A stretch of 64,000 bases of DNA from Treponema sp. Marseille-Q4130 (GTDB lineage: Bacteria > Spirochaetota > Spirochaetia > Treponematales > Treponemataceae). Positions 7,269 to 16,179 of the stretch are shown in pieces (within the stretch, counting starts at the first letter, position 1; each line of letters starts with the position of its first letter). Below the pieces are notes generated by a model. That model made no database searches, was not told the origin of the DNA, and saw nothing but the letters and a program-made list of their open reading frames with translations. Location of the stretch: contig NZ_JACSET010000004.1 in NCBI RefSeq assembly GCF_014334325.1, positions 186,001 to 250,000 on the forward strand. The letters are read 5' to 3'. Position numbers and translations under genes: made by a program.

Positions 7269-8564
7269 ATGCCGCAGTGTTTGATCATAGCAGACGATTT
7301 GACGGGAGCGAACGCAACGGGAGTTCTGCTTCATAAAGCGGGATACAGCGCATACACCGTTTTGGAACTCGACGGGGCGAAAAACATACGGGGGGAATGT
7401 GACTGCCTCTTGTATCCGACAAACAGCAGAAGCCGCACGAGCGAAGAAGCGTACCGGCGCGTATATGAAGCGACCAAAAAATTAAAAAGCGGAGATACGA
7501 AAGTATACGCCAAACGCATCGACAGCACGCTCAGGGGAAATCTCGGACAGGAAACGGATGCGATGCTCGACGCACTCGGGGAAAACTACACCGCCCTCGT
7601 TGCTCCGAGTTTTCCGTCGTCCGGACGCATCGTCTGCGGCGGATATATGCTCGTCAATTCGGTGCCCCTCCATAAAACGAGTGCAGCCGTCGATCCGAAA
7701 AATCCTATCGATACGTCCCGCGTCGAAGACATATTCCGCAGGCAGTCGAAGTATCCCGTCGCGTCCGTCGATTTGGAAGAACTGCGCAAAGGAAAAACAT
7801 ACGTCGCAGGACGCATAACGGCGCTCGTAAAAGAAGGTGTACGCACGATTCTCTTCGACTGCATCACCGATGACGATTTGGAGCTTATCGCTGAAGCGGG
7901 AATCGCATCGGATATTCCGTTTATAAGCGTCGGTCCCGGACCGTTTACAGCGGCGCTTGTCAAAAGCACCATCGTCCCCCGTACAAAAAACGATGACGGT
8001 GCCGTACTGCTCGTGATCGGAAGCGTAAACGGCGTCGCAAAAATGCAGATCGACGAAGTGCTTCCGTCGCGCGATATCTTCGTATCGCTCATCAAGATCG
8101 AAGAGCTTATCAAAAGCGACGAATCGCGGCAAGCCGAAATACGGCGCAATGTACAATCGGTTGCATCTGCCGCAGAGCAATTCCGCATCTACGCGCTCAT
8201 CGGTGAAGGCATAGATCCCGACAAACGTATAGATTTTAAAAAATACGAAAAGGCGACGAATCGTTCTTCTGACGAACTGTCTGATATCGTCAACTCGTCG
8301 TTTGCGGCCATGGCTGCAGAAATTTTACGGCGGCAAAACGACATCAAAGCGCTCTACACGAGCGGAGGCGATATAACGCTTGCCGTCTACGATACGCTCG
8401 GCGTATCGAGCATCAAGCTGCACACGGAAGTGCTGCCGCTCGCCGCGTACGGAGAGTTGTGCGGGGGAGAATTCGACGGATTGAAAGTGATTACAAAGGG
8501 CGGCATGGCGGGCGACAAATATGCGCTCAAAGACTGCATCGCATATTTGAATACGCATATTTAA
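7269..8564 (+). CDS. Four-carbon acid sugar kinase (DUF1537; D-threonate kinase type)
   Basis: 431 residues, typical of DUF1537 kinases (DtnK/OtnK/LtnK). The N-terminus CLIIADDLTGANATGVLL carries the DDLTGA motif of the acid-binding domain. VYAKRIDSTLRGNLGQE is the conserved K-x-DSTLRG site, and SGGDITLAVYDTLGVSSIKL with ITKGGMAGD near the end is the nucleotide-binding C-terminal domain. The family phosphorylates C4 sugar acids at O4. A PdxA-type dehydrogenase directly follows. This DtnK-PdxA2 pairing is established for conversion of D-threonate through 4-phospho-D-threonate to dihydroxyacetone phosphate. No erythronate dehydrogenase, OtnI or OtnC is seen nearby, so D-threonate is the simplest proposed substrate. 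Confidence 0.92.
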   Translation: MPQCLIIADDLTGANATGVLLHKAGYSAYTVLELDGAKNIRGECDCLLYPTNSRSRTSEEAYRRVYEATKKLKSGDTKVYAKRIDSTLRGNLGQETDAMLDALGENYTALVAPSFPSSGRIVCGGYMLVNSVPLHKTSAAVDPKNPIDTSRVEDIFRRQSKYPVASVDLEELRKGKTYVAGRITALVKEGVRTILFDCITDDDLELIAEAGIASDIPFISVGPGPFTAALVKSTIVPRTKNDDGAVLLVIGSVNGVAKMQIDEVLPSRDIFVSLIKIEELIKSDESRQAEIRRNVQSVASAAEQFRIYALIGEGIDPDKRIDFKKYEKATNRSSDELSDIVNSSFAAMAAEILRRQNDIKALYTSGGDITLAVYDTLGVSSIKLHTEVLPLAAYGELCGGEFDGLKVITKGGMAGDKYALKDCIAYLNTHI

Positions 8565-8675
8565 ACGGGCGCAGGGTGAGCGCATTCGGCTTAAACGGCG
8601 CACCTTTGAGAAAATGCACGTCGGCCGTTCGTATAAAAATTATTAATTTGAAAACAATTTTATGGGAGAAATACT

Positions 8676-9677
8676 ATGACAAGACCTTTTATTGCGATTC
8701 CGATCGGAGACCCCGCAGGCATCGGGCCGGAAATCGTTGCTAAAGCCGTTGCGGACAAAGACACGTGCGCTGCGGCAAAATGCGTCGTCATCGGCGACAA
8801 AAAAATCATGGAGGGTGCGATACGGATTACAAAGGTACCGCTTTCGATACGCTGCATCGAAAATCCCGAAGACGGCGACTACCGCGAAAACGTACTCAAC
8901 CTCATCGACCTCGGCAATATCGATATGGCAAGGTTTAAAATCGGTACGATCGACGGTATGTGCGGAAAAGCCGCATACGATTATATCGAAAAAAGCATTT
9001 CGCTCGCGATGGAGCATAAAGTCGCGGCCGTCGCTACGACTCCGATCAACAAAGAAGCGCTCAAAGCAGGGGGCGTACCCTTTATCGGTCACACGGAAAT
9101 CTTCGGAGCGCTGACGCACACGAGCGATCCGCTGACGATGTTCGAAGTGCGCGGCCTGCGCGTTTTCTTTTTGACACGGCACGTATCACTTATGGAAGCG
9201 TGCAAGATGGTAAAAAAAGAACGCATCGTCGATTACGTAAAGCGCTGCCTCGACGCGCTTAAAAAACTCGGCGTCACCGAAGGTACGATGGCCGTCGCGG
9301 GTTTGAATCCGCATTCGGGCGAACACGGACTGTTCGGAACCGAAGAAGTGACGGACGTAACTCCGGCGGTCGAAGCGCTCCGAAATGAGGGCTATCCCGT
9401 CGTGGGACCCATCGGAGCGGATTCCGTTTTCCACCTCGCCCTCATCGGTAAATTCAACAGCGTCCTCTCGCTCTACCACGATCAGGGACACATCGCAACG
9501 AAAACGCTCGACTTCGAACGCACGATTTCGGTTACCGGCGGTATGCCTATTCTCCGCACGTCCGTCGATCACGGCACTGCGATGGACATAGCCGGCACGG
9601 GACAAGCGAGCGCGGTGAGCATGATAGAAGCAATCCGCCTTGCAGTAAAGTATTCGCCGAATTTTATTAACGGATGA
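8676..9677 (+). CDS. pdxA2: PdxA2-type 4-phospho-D-threonate dehydrogenase (PdxA family)
   Basis: 333 residues. The start [20 protein letters not shown] is the PdxA signature, and the metal-binding histidines lie in FIGHTEIFG, in HLALIGKF and in [33 protein letters not shown] is the conserved C-terminal site. PdxA enzymes oxidise a hydroxyl next to an acid and decarboxylate the product using NAD. Orthodox PdxA acts in vitamin B6 synthesis with PdxJ, but no pdx partner is here. Operon context with a DUF1537 kinase indicates the PdxA2 role: 4-phospho-D-threonate to dihydroxyacetone phosphate and CO2. A GGGAGAAATAC ribosome site precedes the ATG. Confidence 0.9.
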   Translation: MTRPFIAIPIGDPAGIGPEIVAKAVADKDTCAAAKCVVIGDKKIMEGAIRITKVPLSIRCIENPEDGDYRENVLNLIDLGNIDMARFKIGTIDGMCGKAAYDYIEKSISLAMEHKVAAVATTPINKEALKAGGVPFIGHTEIFGALTHTSDPLTMFEVRGLRVFFLTRHVSLMEACKMVKKERIVDYVKRCLDALKKLGVTEGTMAVAGLNPHSGEHGLFGTEEVTDVTPAVEALRNEGYPVVGPIGADSVFHLALIGKFNSVLSLYHDQGHIATKTLDFERTISVTGGMPILRTSVDHGTAMDIAGTGQASAVSMIEAIRLAVKYSPNFING

Positions 9678-9729
9678 TTATGCGGATGAGTGCCGCATAA
9701 AATAAACAGGGTTTTTATAGGAGGCATTT

Positions 9730-11100
9730 ATGGGAGACATTTCAGGAGCGCAGATGCTCTTGGGACTAGGGATCGGCCTTTTAGTGCTGATTTTGCTCAT
9801 TCTCAAGACGAAGGTTCACGTGTTTATCGCGCTGATTATCGCATCGTGTATTATCGGACTTGCAGGCGGTATGGCGCCGACGTCTATCGCCGGTACGATC
9901 ACGAAGGGCTTCGGCGGAACGCTCGGAAGCATCGGTATCATCATCGGCTTGGGTGTCATGATGGGGCAGATATTCGAAGAGTCGGGAGCTGCGGAACGCA
10001 TGGCAAGGGTTTTCCTCAAACTCTTCGGCAAGGGGCGGGAAGAATTTGCGATGGCCGTCACCGGCTACATTGTTTCGATCGCGATCTTTTGCGATTCGGG
10101 ATTCGTCATCCTCTCGCCGCTCGCCCGCGCGCTTTCAAAGGAAACGAAAAAATCGATCGTGTCGCTGAGCGTCGCACTCGCGGGAGGCCTTGTCATCACG
10201 CACTCGCTCGTACCGCCGACGCCCGGTCCGCTCGGCGTCGCAGGAACATTCGGCATCGACATCGGCAATTTTTTGCTGCTCGGTCTCGTCGTGTCCATCC
10301 CGATGACACTCGCGGTCATGTTTTACGGCAAGTGGCTCGGCAAAAAAATTTATCAAATTCCGGGCGATAAAGAAGGCGAATGGCAGCGTCCTCCTTATCA
10401 AAAACCCCAATATGATACGGGCGACGACGCACATACAAAAAAACTGCCGAACGCATTCGTTTCGTTTATGCCGATCGTTCTGCCGGTTGTGCTTATTTTA
10501 TTAAATACGGTTCTTTCCGCACTCAAGGCGACAGGGCCGATCGCGACATTCTTTTTCGTCGTCGGTACGCCGATTTTTGCGGTGCTCATCGGAACGCTGA
10601 TTGCGATCTTTACGCTGACGAGAGGACAAAGCAAAGCGTCCGTTATCAATACGCTTGAGACGAGCATCAAAAGCGCAGGCATCATCATACTCGTGACCGG
10701 CGGAGGCGGCGCGCTCGGACAGGTCATCAAAGATGCAGGTGTCGGAAATTACATCGCACAAGGAATCGCTGCGACGCACATCCCCGTCATCCTTTTGCCC
10801 TTTATCATCGCGACGCTCGTACGTTTCGTACAGGGCTCGGGTACCGTCGCTATGATTACCGCGGCGGGAATCACCGCTCCGATCGTTGCGGCCGCAGGAG
10901 GCAATATGGTGCTCGGCGCGCTCGCGGCGACGGTCGGTTCGCTCTTCTTTTCGTATTTCAATGACAGCTTCTATTGGGTTGTAAACCGCTTGAGCGGTAT
11001 CACCGACACGAAAGAGCAGATCCGCGTGTGGTCGATATCGACGACGATCGCATGGGCAGTCGGCTTTGCCGCCCTGCTCATACTCGATATCTTTATGTGA
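9730..11100 (+). CDS. GntP-family gluconate/sugar-acid:H+ symporter
   Basis: 456 residues with about 12-14 hydrophobic segments, preceded by a strong AGGAGG site. The GntP signature is seen in the glycine-rich TKGFGGTLGSIGIIIGLGVM segment, in LVPPTPGPLGVAG and in GGGALGQVIKDAG, and the end FFSYFNDSFYWVVNRLSG is typical of the family. It is an inner-membrane symporter for gluconate-like acids; here it is most likely the importer of the C4 sugar acid degraded by the two preceding enzymes. It closes the deoR-kinase-pdxA2-gntP unit, and a terminator hairpin follows about 60 bases later. Confidence 0.94.
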   Translation: MGDISGAQMLLGLGIGLLVLILLILKTKVHVFIALIIASCIIGLAGGMAPTSIAGTITKGFGGTLGSIGIIIGLGVMMGQIFEESGAAERMARVFLKLFGKGREEFAMAVTGYIVSIAIFCDSGFVILSPLARALSKETKKSIVSLSVALAGGLVITHSLVPPTPGPLGVAGTFGIDIGNFLLLGLVVSIPMTLAVMFYGKWLGKKIYQIPGDKEGEWQRPPYQKPQYDTGDDAHTKKLPNAFVSFMPIVLPVVLILLNTVLSALKATGPIATFFFVVGTPIFAVLIGTLIAIFTLTRGQSKASVINTLETSIKSAGIIILVTGGGGALGQVIKDAGVGNYIAQGIAATHIPVILLPFIIATLVRFVQGSGTVAMITAAGITAPIVAAAGGNMVLGALAATVGSLFFSYFNDSFYWVVNRLSGITDTKEQIRVWSISTTIAWAVGFAALLILDIFM

Positions 11101-11156
11101 TTTTAATACGGAGCGGAAAAGTCAGTACGATACAAAGACTTACGTTTACAGTCGGC

Positions 11157-11200
11157 AGATTGTCTCAAGAGCGGGCGACTTTTGAGACAGTCTTTCCCCC
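11157..11200 (+). terminator. Terminator of the sugar-acid operon
   Basis: The 15-base arm at 11157-11171 pairs (with G-U wobbles) with CTTTTGAGACAGTCT at 11179-11193 around a 7-base loop. A short T-rich then C-rich run follows. Confidence 0.6.
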
Positions 11201-11337
11201 TACACCGCTCCGTTTCATATTCGCACGATAAGGAATAAGCGATGAGTGTCAACTCGCAACGATTAGCCTTACAAGCGCGACGTGACTACAGATGCAACTC
11301 GACGATAACTCAAGTCGATAGAACTCAATTCGACGAG

Positions 11338-11366
11338 TTGACCGACACGCTTTTTTTCGATATAGT
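11338..11366 (+). promoter_or_regulatory. Promoter of tRNA-Pro
   Basis: TTGACC (11338-11343), a 17-base spacer and TATAGT (11361-11366). The upstream arm CAACTCG and the CGAGTTG overlapping the -35 box form an inverted repeat with a long spacer, which may or may not matter. Confidence 0.65.
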
Positions 11367-11402
11367 GAATAATCGTATCGGCGATTTTTCGTCGGCACAT
11401 TT

Positions 11403-11476
11403 CGGGCTATAGCGCAGCTGGTTAGCGTACAAGTCTGGGGGACTTGGGGTCCCGGATTCGAATTCCGGTAGCCCGA
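11403..11476 (+). tRNA. tRNA-Pro (anticodon GGG)
   Basis: Acceptor CGGGCTA/TAGCCCG, D stem GCGC/GCGT, anticodon stem CAAGT/ACTTG with loop CTGGGGG (anticodon GGG), T arm CCGGA-TTCGAAT-TCCGG, discriminator A. CCA is not encoded. A perfect terminator follows within five bases. Confidence 0.93.
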
Positions 11477-11480
11477 CACG

Positions 11481-11513
11481 ATCCGCAGGAAATCGATCCT
11501 GCGGATTTTTTTT
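11481..11513 (+). terminator. Intrinsic terminator of tRNA-Pro
   Basis: ATCCGCAGGA (11481-11490), loop AATCGA, then TCCTGCGGAT (11497-11506) running into eight T. The 10-bp stem is perfect. Confidence 0.92.
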
Positions 11514-11639
11514 GTACTTCGATAATTCAGCCAAATCAGACATTCCGACTGTGGGTACGCATCCGGCAACAGGCATTCGCCATGCGGCGTTATTTTTTAT
11601 ACTACCCGCTGCCCCTGCCGAGGGCAGCATCGATTTCAT

Positions 11640-11668
11640 TTGACGATTTTAAAATATACCGATATAGT
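11640..11668 (+). promoter_or_regulatory. Promoter of the rubredoxin gene
   Basis: TTGACG (11640-11645), 17 bases, TATAGT (11663-11668). Transcription would start near 11675, about 60 bases before the rubredoxin ATG. Confidence 0.65.
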
Positions 11669-11736
11669 ATAAGCATAGGGCAGAGCTATCTGCAAAATAT
11701 AAAGATGCGATACAACGCAGTCTAAGGAGTGTAGCT

Positions 11737-11895
11737 ATGGACAAATACGAATGTACCGTGTGTGGATACGTGTACGATCCCGAAAAAGGCGATCCGGACG
11801 GCGGCATAGCGCCGGGCACAAAATGGGAAGACATCCCCGACGATTGGGTATGCCCGCTGTGCGGCGTCGGAAAAGATTCGTTTCAAAAACAGTAA
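11737..11895 (+). CDS. Rubredoxin
   Basis: A complete 52-residue frame with AAGGAG about eight bases before its ATG. It begins [20 protein letters not shown] and ends with [12 protein letters not shown]. The two CxxC pairs (Cys6/Cys9 and Cys39/Cys42) bind one iron, and the aromatic residues Tyr11, Tyr13, Trp30 and Trp37 are the conserved core. Rubredoxins carry single electrons in the cytoplasm; in anaerobes they often supply superoxide reductase or rubrerythrin in oxygen defence. No partner enzyme is adjacent, and the gene appears to be a single-gene unit with its own promoter, converging with the YwlG-like gene 20 bases downstream. Confidence 0.95.
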   Translation: MDKYECTVCGYVYDPEKGDPDGGIAPGTKWEDIPDDWVCPLCGVGKDSFQKQ

Positions 11896-11914
11896 ATCGA
11901 TCTGAAAACCGCCG

Positions 11915-12460
11915 CTACAGCGTATAACGTGCGCGTTCTCCGCCGATAAGGCGCGGACGAGTACGCGCGCATACGACGTGCGCCGCTCCGATGCATTTTT
12001 GTTCGATGCGGACGGGAACGGCCACATCGCGCAAATGCATGCCGATAAGCGTATCGCCGATATCGATCCCGGCATCGGCTTTTATATGCTCCGTAACGGC
12101 GGGTTTTTCGAACAATCGGTACGCCGCCGACGCGAAAGAGCCGCCTGCGTGAATCCACGGAACGACGGAAACCCTCTCATAAGCGTATTTTTCAAGGCAA
12201 GCTTCTTCGATGACGAGCGCTCGGTTCAAATGTTCGCAGCACTGAGCAGCAAGGAATATGCCGCGCGGTCGCACGATATCGTATATCGCCGTAAAAACTG
12301 CCCTTCCCGCCTCTTCGCTTGAAGTCGTTCCGATTTTATTTCCGAGTATTTCGCTCGAAGAACATCCGACGACGAGGATATTTCCTTCCTTCAGTTCCGC
12401 CTGTACAAGCAATTCATTGACGGCGTTTTTTACATCTTCGACAATGCGATTCATATTCAT
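11915..12460 (-). CDS. YwlG/TIGR01440 (DUF436) family protein
   Basis: 181 residues from the ATG at 12460, which has AAGGA eight bases upstream; a longer frame would run into the preceding gene. The sequence NILVVGCSSSEILGNKIGT is the family N-terminal motif, and FLAAQCCEHLNRALVIEE and VVPWIHAGGSFASAAYR are further conserved blocks, with a closing GMHLRDVAVPVR. The family is widespread in Firmicutes and spirochaetes; its biochemical role is not established. It follows the alpha/beta hydrolase gene by five bases, so the two form an operon. Confidence 0.88.
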   Translation of the reverse strand: MNMNRIVEDVKNAVNELLVQAELKEGNILVVGCSSSEILGNKIGTTSSEEAGRAVFTAIYDIVRPRGIFLAAQCCEHLNRALVIEEACLEKYAYERVSVVPWIHAGGSFASAAYRLFEKPAVTEHIKADAGIDIGDTLIGMHLRDVAVPVRIEQKCIGAAHVVCARTRPRLIGGERARYTL

Positions 12461-12465
12461 TTTTT

Positions 12466-13422
12466 TTATCCTTCGGCAGCTGCTGCGACATATCTGTCGA
12501 TATATTCGATTATCTTCCGTTCGTACGCTTTTCGGCCGAGCACATAATTGGCCGCGTGGGGCGCGCCGGACACGATGAGCAGTTCTTTCGGAGACGCGCA
12601 CGCTTCGTAATTTTGCTCCGACATATACGGCGGCACAAAAGTATCCGCATCGCCGTGAATAAAAAGCACAGGGATCGTATTTTCGGAGAGCGCATCGAGC
12701 GTCGAATATTCGCTCAAGCCGAAACCTGCAATCGTACGGGTAAGCATATCGGAAATCGCAAGTATGGGAAAGCAGGGCACGCGGTACGACGTTTTCAGAA
12801 CGTGCTCTATTTCATCGCGCGCAGAAGTATAGCCGCAATCGGCGATGATGAATGCAACGTTTTCGGAAAGCTTTGTACCGGACGCCATGAGTACCGTTGC
12901 GGCTCCCATCGACACGCCGTAGAGAATGATCGGAAGCTTTCCGCCGTTTTTTTTATCGACAGCCGCTACCCAATCGCGGCAATCGAATCGCTCTTTTATA
13001 CCGAACGTGAGGTATTTGCCCCCGCTCTCCCCGTGAGCTCTTTCGTACGGAAGCAAAACATTCCATCCCCGCTCATGAAAAAATTGCACGGCAAGCGAAA
13101 AATTTGCCATAGGGTTTGCGTGATAGCCGTGCATACACACAACGGTTCCCTGTGCATCTTCCGCACGCACGTACCATGCCGCAAGTTTGATGCCGTCGAT
13201 CGATGTGATATACATTTTTTCTTTTTCCATGCGGTAAAAAGCATCGACTGCAGCATGAAGTTCGGGAAGATAGGCTTCGAGCTTCGGTTCTCCTTCAAAG
13301 ACATCCGGCGTTTTTTGTTTTCGGCGCGAAATCGTCGGACGAAAGAACAATATGTATACGAGCAGCGTCACAACGGCGAACAAAGAGGCAAGGACGCCGA
13401 ACGCGATAAAGACCATACGCAT
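12466..13422 (-). CDS. Membrane-anchored alpha/beta hydrolase
   Basis: 318 residues. One N-terminal membrane segment (about 4-28) is followed by a cap and an alpha/beta hydrolase core. VVCMHGYHANPMAN is the oxyanion HG motif, ILYGVSMGAATVLMA carries the nucleophile Ser in GxSxG, LFIHGDADTFVP the acid, and GAPHAANYV the histidine. The layout resembles the YqkD-like extended hydrolases. The substrate cannot be inferred. The active domain would face outward if the segment is a signal anchor, although the basic FFRPTISRRKQK after it suggests the C-terminal part may remain cytoplasmic; the topology is unsettled. Confidence 0.85.
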   Translation of the reverse strand: MRMVFIAFGVLASLFAVVTLLVYILFFRPTISRRKQKTPDVFEGEPKLEAYLPELHAAVDAFYRMEKEKMYITSIDGIKLAAWYVRAEDAQGTVVCMHGYHANPMANFSLAVQFFHERGWNVLLPYERAHGESGGKYLTFGIKERFDCRDWVAAVDKKNGGKLPIILYGVSMGAATVLMASGTKLSENVAFIIADCGYTSARDEIEHVLKTSYRVPCFPILAISDMLTRTIAGFGLSEYSTLDALSENTIPVLFIHGDADTFVPPYMSEQNYEACASPKELLIVSGAPHAANYVLGRKAYERKIIEYIDRYVAAAAEG

Positions 13423-13626
13423 ATTGCAAGTATACCGCTTTTACGCAATCATCGCACTATGGATATGCCGAAAAAGATAACCGTCTTTTTCTACAGCCCC
13501 GATACGATCACTAGACAGTATGACTAATACATATTATCATTTCAAAATATCGGTTTGATACAACACATGTACGGTACGGTCGAAATCGAATTCCCGGCGC
13601 TGCCGTGTTTATGAGGAGGATGTACT

Positions 13627-15192
13627 ATGAAAAAATTAGGTATGCTTTTATGCATTTGTTTGACGGCCTGTCTGTTTTTCGGCTGCGGCGGAAAATCGAA
13701 AACAGGAAAAGCGGCGGGTGAAAAAGTATTCCGCCTCGCCGTCGTCGATCCGCAGGTCCCGCTCGATATGCATTTAAACACGTATTCCGATATCATGCGC
13801 CTCACCGACAATGTCACGGAATCCCTTTTCATATCGCGCGAAGACGGTTCCATCGCCCCTGTCCTTATCGAAGCGATGCCTTCTTTTTCGTCAGAAACGC
13901 TGACGTATTCTTTTACGATTAAATCGGGTGTACAATTTCACAACGGTAAGATGCTGACAAGCCGTGACGTAAAATATTCTCTCGAGCGCGTCGTAAAAAA
14001 ACAGAGCATGGCGAGCCTTCTCGAAACGGTCGTCGGATACCGCGAGTTGCAAAGCGGCGCCGCAGCCGAATTGGCAGGCATCAAAGTGATCGACGACACG
14101 CATTTTACGATCACGCTGTCCCGCATCTATACGCCGTTTCTCGCAGCGCTTTCGACGCCCTATACGGCGATCTATCCGGCGGACGCATGCGAAGAAGCCG
14201 GCGATACCTGGGGTACGAAGACGCTCATCGGAACGGGACCGTTTAAGCTGGACAGCTATACACCCGACGTCGGTGCGGAAATGTCGAAATTCGCAGAGTA
14301 TCACGGAGGTGCGGCGATCCTCGATAAAATCAGCTACAAATTCGTTCCCGATGCGAATACGCAAGTGCTCGAATATCAAAAGGGCAATGTCGATTTTGTC
14401 GGTTTGAAAAATTCGCTGTACCCGGTGTATGCGAACAATCCGCAGTTGAAAGACCAAATCCACAGCTATCAGCAGCCCGGCGGATATTATTTTCTCCCGA
14501 ACGTAAAAGTGATTCCCGACGCAAAAGTGCGCGAAGCTCTTTCGCTTGCGGTCGACAGAAAGGCGATCTGCGAAAGCGTACTGCACGGCACGGCATCCGT
14601 TCCGAGTTCTTTTATCCCGCCGGCGCTTATCGGTCACGATAAAAACGCTTTGCCTTTCGAATACGCCCCCGATCGCGCAAAGGCACTGCTTGCCGAAGCG
14701 GGTTTTGCAAACGGATACGATCTGCGCGTTACGGTCATTTCTTCGAACAGCTTGGGTTTGCAAATCGCAACCGCGTTTCAAGAAGAAGCGAAACCTGCAG
14801 GCATCAACGTTCAGATCGAACAGGTAGACCGCTCGGCATGGACGGATATGAAGCGGAACGGCGGCATCGACTGCAGCGTAAGCAACTGGTACGTCGACTA
14901 CAGCGACCCCGACAGCATGCTCTACCCCGTCAGCGCGGGCAGAGTCGATCTCTCATCGTCGTTTTGGCATGATCCGCGCTTTGAAAAATTGATGGACGAC
15001 GGAGTGCTCACCGACGATACGGCCGCCCGCCAAAAGATATACGAACAAGCCGAGCACATTTTAACGCGCGAAGATTTCGCGGCGCTCCCCCTTATCAACG
15101 AAGTGAATTTTTATCTGCTGAATCCGAAAGTAACCGATTTTACAATCGATTCGGCAAATCGCATTGATTGCAGAAAAGCCAACATTCAATAA
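13627..15192 (+). CDS. Peptide ABC transporter substrate-binding lipoprotein (family 5)
   Basis: 521 residues with GGAGG in front of the ATG. The signal sequence ends in a lipobox (LFFGCGG, lipid Cys near residue 20). The mature part has the SBP_bac_5 signatures: LTDNVTESLFISREDGSIAP, YSFTIKSGVQFHNGKMLTS and RDVKYSLERV, with the C-lobe VREALSLAVDRKAICESVL and LLAEAGFANGYDL. It binds peptides or peptide-like ligands in the periplasm and delivers them to the two permeases encoded next. A very stable hairpin separates it from the permease genes, which usually allows the binding protein to be made in excess. Confidence 0.95.
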   Translation: MKKLGMLLCICLTACLFFGCGGKSKTGKAAGEKVFRLAVVDPQVPLDMHLNTYSDIMRLTDNVTESLFISREDGSIAPVLIEAMPSFSSETLTYSFTIKSGVQFHNGKMLTSRDVKYSLERVVKKQSMASLLETVVGYRELQSGAAAELAGIKVIDDTHFTITLSRIYTPFLAALSTPYTAIYPADACEEAGDTWGTKTLIGTGPFKLDSYTPDVGAEMSKFAEYHGGAAILDKISYKFVPDANTQVLEYQKGNVDFVGLKNSLYPVYANNPQLKDQIHSYQQPGGYYFLPNVKVIPDAKVREALSLAVDRKAICESVLHGTASVPSSFIPPALIGHDKNALPFEYAPDRAKALLAEAGFANGYDLRVTVISSNSLGLQIATAFQEEAKPAGINVQIEQVDRSAWTDMKRNGGIDCSVSNWYVDYSDPDSMLYPVSAGRVDLSSSFWHDPRFEKLMDDGVLTDDTAARQKIYEQAEHILTREDFAALPLINEVNFYLLNPKVTDFTIDSANRIDCRKANIQ

Positions 15193-15200
15193 CGACAACC

Positions 15201-15227
15201 GTGCGCCGCGCGGAACGCGCGGCGCAC
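15201..15227 (+). promoter_or_regulatory. Intercistronic hairpin between binding protein and permease genes
   Basis: GTGCGCCGCGCG (15201-15212), loop GAA, CGCGCGGCGCAC (15216-15227): a perfect 12-bp stem. No T run follows, so it is more likely an mRNA-stabilising or attenuating structure than a full terminator. Confidence 0.75.
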
Positions 15228-15246
15228 GCTATTATAAGGAAATACG

Positions 15247-16179
15247 ATGGCCGCATATATAGCAAAGAGATTGCTGCAAACCGTTATCGTCATATTCGGC
15301 ATCACGCTGATCACCTTTATCCTGCTGCAAGTCGTACCCGGAGATCCCGTAGCGATGATGCTCGAACGGAGAGCAACGCCCGAAACGATTGCTGCCGTCC
15401 GTCACCAGCTCGGTCTCGATATACCTCTTTCGCGGCAGTATGTAAATTTTATCTCAGGTGTCGTCCGTATGGATTTCGGCGTTTCATATTTTTCAAAAGA
15501 ACCCGTTATCCTCGCCCTCTCCCGCGCGTTCCGCGTAACACTCAAACTGGCGATGATTTCGTTTTTATTCGCCGTCGCGCTCGGTATCGGCTGCGGACTT
15601 GCGGCCGCGTTGAACCGCGGAACGTGGATCGATTCGGCTTTTATGGCACTGTCGGTATTCGGCGTGTCGGCGCCTTCGTTTTGGATCGCCATCATTTTGC
15701 AGATCGTATTCGGTTTAAAATTAAATCTCTTTCCCATTTCCGGATTCGATTCACCGGTCGCCTATATTTTACCGAGCATCGCACTCGGAACGCGGTATGC
15801 CGGAAGCATTGCACGCATAACGCGGACAAGTATGCTCGATGTCATCAAACAGGATTATATCCGTACGGCGCGCGCAAAAGGCGTAACACGGAGCGCCCTC
15901 ATCATACACCATGCGCTTAAAAACGCGATGATTCCGATCGTAACGCTCGTCGGAACCGAGCTCGGAAATATGCTCACCGGATCCATGTTGATCGAAAAAG
16001 TGTTTTCCATTCCGGGCATCGGAAAACTTGCCGTCGATTCCATGACGAACCGCGACTTGCCGCTGCTCGAAGGAACCGTCATGTATATCGCATTCGTTTT
16101 TGTCGTCGTCAATTTGCTCGTCGACGTTTCCTATGTCCTCATCGATCCGCGGATACGCTACGGCAAAGGAGAATCATGA
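15247..16179 (+). CDS. Peptide ABC transporter permease, DppB/OppB type
   Basis: 310 residues with six membrane segments. The start MAAYIAKRLLQTVIVIFGIT and the block LQVVPGDPVAMMLERRATPE are typical of DppB-like permeases, and the EAA loop is present around RTARAKGVTRSALIIHHALK. It forms the membrane channel with the DppC-like protein, whose start codon overlaps this stop by 4 bp. Confidence 0.95.
   Translation: MAAYIAKRLLQTVIVIFGITLITFILLQVVPGDPVAMMLERRATPETIAAVRHQLGLDIPLSRQYVNFISGVVRMDFGVSYFSKEPVILALSRAFRVTLKLAMISFLFAVALGIGCGLAAALNRGTWIDSAFMALSVFGVSAPSFWIAIILQIVFGLKLNLFPISGFDSPVAYILPSIALGTRYAGSIARITRTSMLDVIKQDYIRTARAKGVTRSALIIHHALKNAMIPIVTLVGTELGNMLTGSMLIEKVFSIPGIGKLAVDSMTNRDLPLLEGTVMYIAFVFVVVNLLVDVSYVLIDPRIRYGKGES

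Noticed and set aside
8676-9677. PdxA as a vitamin B6 biosynthesis gene
   Set aside because: No pdxJ, pdxB, serC or other B6 gene is near; the DUF1537 kinase and GntP permease point to sugar-acid catabolism.
11609-11630. GCTGCCC/GGGCAGC hairpin as a terminator before rubredoxin
   Set aside because: It has no following T run and lies upstream of the rubredoxin promoter, so no role could be assigned.
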